A stretch of 64,000 nucleotides of DNA from Lacrimispora sp. 210928-DFI.3.58 (GTDB taxonomy: Bacteria > Bacillota > Clostridia > Lachnospirales > Lachnospiraceae). The position numbers were made by a program, and so were the translations under genes. The notes below the pieces were generated by a model. That model did no database searches, had not been told where the DNA came from, and was given only the letters and a program-made list of their open reading frames with translations. The DNA lies in assembly GCF_020554865.1 (NCBI RefSeq), contig NZ_JAJCIC010000021.1, positions 1-64,000 on the forward strand, written 5' to 3'. This document shows, piece by piece, positions 59,227 to 64,000 of this stretch. Numbering within the stretch: position 1 is the stretch's first letter; each line of letters opens with the position of its first letter.

Positions 59227-60678
59227 TTACAGCATCTTCTTCATCTCATCTGCCACAAACTGTACCTTTGTACCGATGATGACCTGTACGGATGTCTTGC
59301 TTGGACGCATAACACCTGCAACGCCTGCGGATTTGATCTTCTTCTCATCCACTAAGGTGTAGTCCTTTACTTCCATTCTCAGCCTGGTGATGCAGTTGTC
59401 TAAGGAGGCAACGTTCTCCTTGCCGCCTAAGCCCTCTAATACAATGGCTGCAACCTTTGTGAAGTCGTCATTTGCCAGAACAGCTGCCATTTCAGCATTC
59501 AGATCCTCCTCCTCACGTCCCGGAGTCGGCAGATTGAATTTTACGATAACAGCGCGGAATACCACATAGTAAATAACGGCAAATACAACGCCCTCTACCA
59601 GCAGCATAAACGGCTGGTTTGCCATGGGAAGGCGGCAGCTGAAGATAAAGTCTGTCACGCCTGCGCTGAAGCAGAAGCCTGCTGTCCAATGGAAGGCAGC
59701 AGCTATGGCAACAGAGATACCTGTGAGCACTGCATGAACAACATACAGTCCGGGAGCCAGGAACATGAAAGCAAATTCCAGAGGCTCTGTTACGCCTGAT
59801 ACAAAAGAGGCAACTGCACCTGCAACCAGGATTCCTGCTGCATACTGCTTTTTGCCCGGCTTTGCTGTGTGATACATGGCCAGTGCTGCTGCAGGAAGAC
59901 CGAACATCATCACAGGGAAGAAGCCTGCCTGGTACATACCGGTAACGCCCTTGACTCCGCCCTCTGCAAAGCCCCAGAACTTATTGATATCGGCAATACC
60001 TGCAATGTCAAACCAGAATACCGCATTCAATGCATGGTGAAGTCCGGTTGGAATCAGCAGACGGTTTGCAAATGCATAGATGCCTGCTCCCAGCGGTCCC
60101 ATATTCATGATCCCCTTGCCCAGTGAAACCAGTGCATTGAACAGAAGAGGCCATATAAAATAAAGCACAACGGATTCTGCTACCATCACAAAGGAGGTCA
60201 CAATAGGAACACAGCGCTTGCCGGAGAAGAAGGCCAGAGCTGTGGGAAGCTGCGCTTTGCTGTATTTGTTATAGCAGGCAGCAGCCGTGATACCTGAGAG
60301 AATACCGATAAAGGCATTGTTGATCTTGGAAAATGCCAGAGGTGCTTCTTCTGCACCCATGATGGTGGCAACTACACTACTGTTTAACACAGTGGTAACG
60401 GTAAGGAAAGCCACAAGGCCGGCCAGTCCTGCTGCACCGTGCTGGTCCTTTGACAGTCCGATGGCAACACCTACTGCAAACAGCATGGGCAGATAGTCAA
60501 TAACGGCTGCTCCGATCTTTACCAGAGCAAATCCAACGATCTGCACAAAACCGGTCACATCGCCGCCCTGCATGGTGGACGGGCACAGGAAGTAGCCAAT
60601 GCCCATCATGATCGCTGCAACCGGAAGAACGGCAACCGGGAGCATAATGGCTTTTCCTAGTTTCTGTAAATACTTCAT
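59227..60678 (-). CDS. PTS glucose/GlcNAc-type IIBC component
   Basis: A 483-residue sugar permease that imports and phosphorylates its sugar. The IIC domain (about 1-370, ten or so helices) begins LQKLGKAIMLPVAVLPVAA and contains the TEPLEF-type signature (GVTEPLEFAFMF, about 294). The IIB domain (about 400-483) has the phosphorylated Cys in LDNCITRLRM (about 430). It belongs to the glucose family; glucose, N-acetylglucosamine or a related hexose is possible. It is the last gene of the antiterminator-IIA-HPr-IIBC operon. Confidence 0.92.
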   Translation of the reverse strand: MKYLQKLGKAIMLPVAVLPVAAIMMGIGYFLCPSTMQGGDVTGFVQIVGFALVKIGAAVIDYLPMLFAVGVAIGLSKDQHGAAGLAGLVAFLTVTTVLNSSVVATIMGAEEAPLAFSKINNAFIGILSGITAAACYNKYSKAQLPTALAFFSGKRCVPIVTSFVMVAESVVLYFIWPLLFNALVSLGKGIMNMGPLGAGIYAFANRLLIPTGLHHALNAVFWFDIAGIADINKFWGFAEGGVKGVTGMYQAGFFPVMMFGLPAAALAMYHTAKPGKKQYAAGILVAGAVASFVSGVTEPLEFAFMFLAPGLYVVHAVLTGISVAIAAAFHWTAGFCFSAGVTDFIFSCRLPMANQPFMLLVEGVVFAVIYYVVFRAVIVKFNLPTPGREEEDLNAEMAAVLANDDFTKVAAIVLEGLGGKENVASLDNCITRLRMEVKDYTLVDEKKIKSAGVAGVMRPSKTSVQVIIGTKVQFVADEMKKML

Positions 60679-60817
60679 AGATAAGTCCCCTTTCTTTTCT
60701 TAGAGCTTCCCATTTCTATTTTTCCTGTGGGAAAACTCAGATTTTAGTATGGAAATAACATCTATTTAAACCCTATGGGGTTCAAATTCCTGCTTTTACA
60801 ATATCCTCCAGGCGGCT

Positions 60818-61072
60818 CTAGACCATTTTCATAAGCTCCTCCACCTTTTCCATGGCCTCCCTCTCCTGGGGGCCATGGACGGTAAACGTGACTTCATCGC
60901 CCGCCCTGGCCTCAAGGTCCATCATGCCCATAATGTCCCTTCCGTCTGTGCATTTGCCGCCAAAGGCAATCTCCACCTTAGCGTCCATATGGAGAAGCGC
61001 CATCATAAGGGCTGCTGCCGGACGTGCATGAAGTCCCATTTTATCGTGTAACACAAAACGCTTTGTTATCAA
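60818..61072 (-). CDS. HPr-like phosphocarrier with Asp46
   Basis: An 84-residue HPr. The catalytic His15 sits in MGLHARPAA, so transfer from enzyme I to IIA should be possible. At position 46, where Firmicute HPr has the Ser phosphorylated by HPr kinase, this protein has Asp (GRDIMGMM in place of the usual K-S-IMGVM). It therefore cannot be Ser-phosphorylated and resembles a permanent P-Ser mimic. It lies 22 bp after IIA and 139 bp before IIBC in the same direction, as a private HPr of this PTS. The genome probably has a standard ptsH elsewhere. Confidence 0.93.
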   Translation of the reverse strand: MITKRFVLHDKMGLHARPAAALMMALLHMDAKVEIAFGGKCTDGRDIMGMMDLEARAGDEVTFTVHGPQEREAMEKVEELMKMV

Positions 61073-61094
61073 AATCCTTTGCCTTCCCTAAAGC

Positions 61095-61589
61095 CTACAG
61101 CTTTATGATCTCCGTCTCACCTGCAACGGCATCCATGCCGCTTATGCACTCCATGCCGGGAAATTCCGGGGTATTGCAGACGATCACCGGAGTCGTGACA
61201 TCATAGCCCTCCTCCTTGATCTTATCCAGTTCAAACTCCATCAGCAGGTCTCCCCGCTTTACCTTTTTCCCTTCTTCCACATAGGCTTTAAAGTACTGTC
61301 CCTTTAACTGCACGGTATCAAGGCCAATATGGATGATCAGCTCTGCGCCGCTGTCCGTCTTCAGGCTCAGTGCATGCTTTGTCTCAAAAACCATAGTGAC
61401 AACACCATCTGCCGGGGCTACCACCCGTCCGTCTGCAGGCACCACCGCTGTGCCCTTTCCCAATATCTCCTGGCTGAAGGTGGGGTCTGCCACCTGGCTC
61501 ATGGGGATCGCTCTTCCATTTACAGGAGAGGTGATCGCCTTTCTCCCCTTTTCTTCCCCGCCAAACAATTTCTTTAATGACCCAAACAT
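61095..61589 (-). CDS. PTS glucose-type IIA component
   Basis: A 164-residue Crr-like IIA. The phosphorylated His is in LIIHIGLDTVQL (about residue 92), the second active-site His in ETKHALSL (about 77). It has the family's ITSPVNGRAIPMSQVADPTFS start and the C-terminal VCNTPEF. It receives phosphate from HPr (perhaps the adjacent Asp46 form) and passes it to the IIB domain encoded downstream. It starts 3 bp after the antiterminator stop. Confidence 0.95.
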   Translation of the reverse strand: MFGSLKKLFGGEEKGRKAITSPVNGRAIPMSQVADPTFSQEILGKGTAVVPADGRVVAPADGVVTMVFETKHALSLKTDSGAELIIHIGLDTVQLKGQYFKAYVEEGKKVKRGDLLMEFELDKIKEEGYDVTTPVIVCNTPEFPGMECISGMDAVAGETEIIKL

Positions 61590-61592
61590 ACG

Positions 61593-62441
61593 CTATCTCC
61601 TTTCTTTGTCCTGCTGATTTCTGATACGTCCAATGTGAAGGGCTAAAAAAGCAACCTCCTCCTCTACTACCTGATGGCCGTACTGGTATTTGATCAATGC
61701 CTGTATCTTCTGGCTGCAGGCATATTCCTCCGGATAAAGCCGGTCAATGACCTCCTGAAATTCCAGATTGTCGAGCTCTAAGTGCTCTCCTGCAAAGACC
61801 CGCTGAGCCAGAAACCTTAAGTGGGTAATAAACCGCTCATAATTCAGTGACGTTTCATCAATCTCTATTTGAAAATATTCCCTTACCACATCCATGACCT
61901 GCTGTATCAGGTTGGTAATGCGGATGGTATCCCTCATGGGCCCGTTGTACTCTGCATTGACAATATGTAAGGCCACCGAAGCCGCCTCATCTGCCGGAAG
62001 CCTGATCCCCAGCTTCCTCTCGATCATGGCAACTGCGTACTCTCCGATCAGATACTCCTCGTGATAGAAGCTGCGCACCTCCCGGATCAGAGGGTTCGTA
62101 AACATCATTTTCTGCTCATAACGCTTCAAGGCAAAATTAATATGGTCTGTCAGCGTAATATAAATATTGGGGTTTAGCGGTTTTTCCAGCACGCTTTTGG
62201 CGTAGGCAATGATCTCAGCCGATATCTGTATGTGCTCCATAGGCAGCCCAACCAAAAGCTCCTTGAACTGGTCCATGGTATTCTGACTTTCCAGGCGGAA
62301 TATCTTCTCCACCCTCCCGTCTTCCAGGCTGTCTCCCTCTTTGGCCTTAAAGCCCAGGCCTCTTCCCATGGCAATGATCTCTCTGCCCTTATCGTCCACG
62401 GCACTGACTACATTGTTGTTGATTACTTTTTTTATTATCAT
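61593..62441 (-). CDS. BglG/LicT-family transcription antiterminator
   Basis: A 282-residue antiterminator. The CAT RNA-binding domain (1-56, MIIKKVINNNVV) is followed by PRD1 (about 65-170, His in LTDHINFA and YHEEYLIGEYA) and PRD2 (about 172-282, His in ITHLRFLA and FLALHIGRI), which sense PTS phosphorylation. The frame is open to 62525, but that region is the leader; ATG 62441 has AGGAG 5 nt upstream. A RAT sequence stands in its own leader at 62541-62568, so it should control itself and the IIA-HPr-IIBC genes. Confidence 0.95.
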   Translation of the reverse strand: MIIKKVINNNVVSAVDDKGREIIAMGRGLGFKAKEGDSLEDGRVEKIFRLESQNTMDQFKELLVGLPMEHIQISAEIIAYAKSVLEKPLNPNIYITLTDHINFALKRYEQKMMFTNPLIREVRSFYHEEYLIGEYAVAMIERKLGIRLPADEAASVALHIVNAEYNGPMRDTIRITNLIQQVMDVVREYFQIEIDETSLNYERFITHLRFLAQRVFAGEHLELDNLEFQEVIDRLYPEEYACSQKIQALIKYQYGHQVVEEEVAFLALHIGRIRNQQDKERR

Positions 62442-62540
62442 TATTGCTCCTGAGAAAACAAAAAAACCACATCCGCTAAAGAGAATCCCATATGAAAATG
62501 AACCTGCAAAGGTTCTAAAATCCATCTCCCTAGCAAACCT

Positions 62541-62568
62541 GGTTTTGCCTGCCGAACAGTAACAATCC
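62541..62568 (-). promoter_or_regulatory. RAT antiterminator site
   Basis: On the minus strand: GGATTGTTACTG at the 5' end, a TTCG loop region and GGCAGGCAAAACC at the 3' end, matching the ribonucleic antiterminator bound by LicT/SacY-type CAT domains. It lies about 30 nt into the predicted transcript. Downstream, AAAACCA of the RAT can pair with TGGTTTT of the GGATGTGGTTTTTTTG stretch near 62460, giving a weak overlapping terminator; a GAACC/GGTTC hairpin lies in between. Confidence 0.88.
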
Positions 62569-62604
62569 GTATCTACTATTGCTTATATTCACTTCTGTAA
62601 CAGC

Positions 62605-62633
62605 ATAATAGCAAATTTTTACAAATAAGTCAA
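62605..62633 (-). promoter_or_regulatory. Promoter of the PTS operon
   Basis: Minus strand: -35 TTGACT (62628-62633), 17-bp spacer, -10 TATTAT (62605-62610); start near 62598, just before the RAT. Confidence 0.8.
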
Positions 62634-62647
62634 TTATATTTTATACT
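62618..62647 (+). promoter_or_regulatory. Promoter of the wall-binding protein gene
   Basis: -35 TTTACA (62618-62623), 18-bp spacer, -10 TATACT (62642-62647); start near 62654. It overlaps the -35 of the divergent PTS promoter, so regulation may be linked. Confidence 0.55.
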
Positions 62648-62703
62648 TTTTTTATTTTCTTTATTTTTTATCTTTGTTATACTTAGAAAAAGGAGGTCGG
62701 AAT

Positions 62704-63654
62704 ATGAAGAAACCATCACTACAAAAGAGAGCCGCACTGCTGGCACTGGCATTTTCAGCCCTGACCGCGTTCCCGGCTTTTGCAAAGGAGGAGCGTGAGC
62801 CCGTAGGCCGCATCACCCTGACCATTTCGGCAGATGTCCAGGCCGGGGATTCCACGGGTTATATCGATGTGTCGGTGGATGAGGGAGACTGTTCTGTGGA
62901 CAGCGCAGACTTTGTCAATGAAAAGGAATATTGGGTAGGAGGAGACAAGCCAAAGGTGGAGATCTGGCTGTCCGCTGACAATGACTGCTACTTTAACAAG
63001 TCAGGCAGAAGCGCCTTCACCTTTAAGGGCGACAAGGTAAAATACGTATCCAGCTCCACCAAATACGACAAGGAGGCTCTGGTACTGACCGTGACCCTAG
63101 AGAAGCTGGATGAGGATGATGAAGATCTGGATGTGTCAGGACTTTCCTGGGATGAGGACAATGGCATCGCCCACTGGGACCATCTGAATATCGCCAAATG
63201 CTACCGGGTACGCCTCTGCCGCTACAGCACCGGAGAGGATGGTATCGGCTCCACCTACACAGTAACGGAGAACAGCTTCAATTTCTCCAACAAGTTTCCA
63301 AAGGCGGGAAGCTATTATTTTAAGGTAAAGGCCGTTGATTCGAAAAACAATGCAGGAGAATGGCAGGATTCCTCCTATATCGAGGTGACAAAGGAGGATC
63401 TGGAGGCCTGGAAGGGACACTGGGTATCTGGAGAAAAGGGCTGGTGGTATTCCTACTCCAACGGCTCCTACCCCAGGGACGGCTGGCAGTACATTGATTC
63501 CAAGTGGTACTACTTTGACCAGGAGGGGTATATGAAGACGGGCTGGATCGAGTGGGAAGGAAAGCTTTATTTCTGTGATGAGTCAGGTGCCATGTTGAGC
63601 TCCACCGTAACGCCGGACGGCTTTACGGTAGGGGAAGACGGGGCAAGGCAGTAA
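62704..63654 (+). CDS. Secreted choline-binding-type wall protein
   Basis: A 316-residue exported protein. A signal peptide (1-28, ending AFAKE) precedes a beta-rich domain with acidic stretches (about 30-150) and a fibronectin-like segment (about 158-240). The C-terminus (about 245-300) has two or three cell-wall-binding repeats rich in Trp/Tyr/Gly (GWWYSYSNG, GWQYIDSKWYYFDQEGYMKTGW). Such repeats bind choline or teichoic acids. The start at 62704 has AAGGAGG 7 nt upstream. The role of the N-terminal domain is unknown. Confidence 0.85.
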   Translation: MKKPSLQKRAALLALAFSALTAFPAFAKEEREPVGRITLTISADVQAGDSTGYIDVSVDEGDCSVDSADFVNEKEYWVGGDKPKVEIWLSADNDCYFNKSGRSAFTFKGDKVKYVSSSTKYDKEALVLTVTLEKLDEDDEDLDVSGLSWDEDNGIAHWDHLNIAKCYRVRLCRYSTGEDGIGSTYTVTENSFNFSNKFPKAGSYYFKVKAVDSKNNAGEWQDSSYIEVTKEDLEAWKGHWVSGEKGWWYSYSNGSYPRDGWQYIDSKWYYFDQEGYMKTGWIEWEGKLYFCDESGAMLSSTVTPDGFTVGEDGARQ

Positions 63655-63681
63655 ATGGCCTGATCTTTTATATAACACCAA

Positions 63682-63724
63682 AGTCCGGCTGAAGGATCAT
63701 TTATCCCATGATCCCAGCCGGACT
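63682..63724. terminator. Bidirectional terminator
   Basis: A 10-bp stem AGTCCGGCTG (63682-63691) / CAGCCGGACT (63715-63724) with extra GGATCAT/ATGATCC pairing in the loop; followed by TCTTTTA on the plus strand and TTTGGTG on the minus strand. It serves the convergent genes on both sides. Confidence 0.75.
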
Positions 63725-63768
63725 CTTTTATGCTTAAAATCTCTGAAACCTGCTGATTTATGCCTTCA

Positions 63769-64000
63769 TCAGGATTTCACATAGACATAGATCCCCACTG
63801 TCACCGCAAGATAAAACCAGGTGGCCGGGTTGGAGAACCAGGTAGTGAAAAAGGACAGCATCATGTACATGGCGATCTGAGCGTAGATCACGTGGCCTGC
63901 AGGACAGGTGGATTTGCGCCTGCGGCGCACCAGATAATAGCAGGCCCCGCCCAGCAGGGCGCCAAACAGCACCACTCCCACTGCTCCAAAATCATAAAAG
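63769..64000 (-). CDS. C-terminus of a probable polysaccharide polymerase (partial)
   Basis: The frame runs off the window end, so only the last 76 or so residues are visible. They read YDFGAVGVVLFGALLGG, a basic RRRRK loop, then IYAQIAMYMMLSFFTTWFSN and one more helix. The pattern (Gly-rich helix, basic loop, helix with FS-x-W-FSN) resembles the C-terminus of O-antigen-polymerase-like oligosaccharide repeat-unit polymerases. A GTG at 63981 is unlikely to be the start because the conserved part continues upstream. Would polymerise or export wall polysaccharide at the membrane. Confidence 0.55.
   Translation of the reverse strand, partial: FYDFGAVGVVLFGALLGGACYYLVRRRRKSTCPAGHVIYAQIAMYMMLSFFTTWFSNPATWFYLAVTVGIYVYVKS

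Overview
The window looks like a chromosomal segment of an anaerobic, low-GC-phylum but moderately GC-rich Clostridia, most likely Lachnospiraceae (inference). Reasons: the gene set (YugP-type zinc peptidase, DUF4317, DUF1576, TrpX-type lipoprotein with an Ala/Thr/Glu-rich linker, formate-tetrahydrofolate ligase, DUF362 ferredoxin), the Gram-positive RBSs (AGGAG-type), and a BglG/LicT-type antiterminator with a recognisable RAT site. No rRNA, tRNA, CRISPR array, phage or transposase gene was found. About 51 protein genes are called; nearly all are on the minus strand, with three plus-strand genes (DUF1576 protein, LysR regulator, cell-wall-binding protein).

Layout. 41-1288: DMT exporter and glyoxalase-type protein. 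1468-4746: serS, pyridoxamine kinase and an ECF transporter S component (probable vitamin B6 uptake). 5014-17310: a long housekeeping series read priA-def-fmt-yugP-rsmB-rlmN-prpC-pknB-rsgA-rpe-thiN, with tight spacing. 17433-21674: MATE pump, M18 aminopeptidase, amino-acid permease. 22203-25179: murE-murF. 25320-32807: fhs, ftsK, a TepA/ClpP-like protease, and a secreted NlpC/P60 hydrolase. 32984-35880: an ABC importer of the TrpXYZ type. 36020-38150: PhoR/PhoB-like two-component pair with 11-bp-periodic operator boxes. 38558-41865: M19 dipeptidase, DUF1576 membrane protein, short DUF4317 protein. 42042-45649: AGCS symporter plus lactate-dehydrogenase-like enzyme, divergent from a LysR regulator. 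45636-49567: MacAB-type efflux set. 49768-55229: SLH protein, patatin, cardiolipin synthase, CcdA-TlpA fusion. 55757-59091: metY, DUF362 ferredoxin, HAD phosphatase. 59227-62441: a RAT-controlled glucose-type PTS operon (antiterminator, IIA, HPr, IIBC). 62704-63654: choline-binding-type wall protein. 63769-64000: the C-terminus of a probable polysaccharide polymerase.

The most unusual material is intergenic. At least six families of palindromic repeats sit between genes, often directly after stop codons. The A family (four copies) has a conserved core nested inside long inverted repeats whose outer arms differ from locus to locus yet always pair. The C family has compensatory base changes in a stem. 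D elements and one A element are flanked by short direct repeats, as if inserted. Other points worth following: an HPr paralogue with Asp at position 46 instead of the regulatory Ser, a lactate-dehydrogenase-like enzyme with Tyr at the substrate-selecting position, and the DUF1576 protein, which shows a clear two-fold internal repeat and so looks like an uncharacterised transporter.
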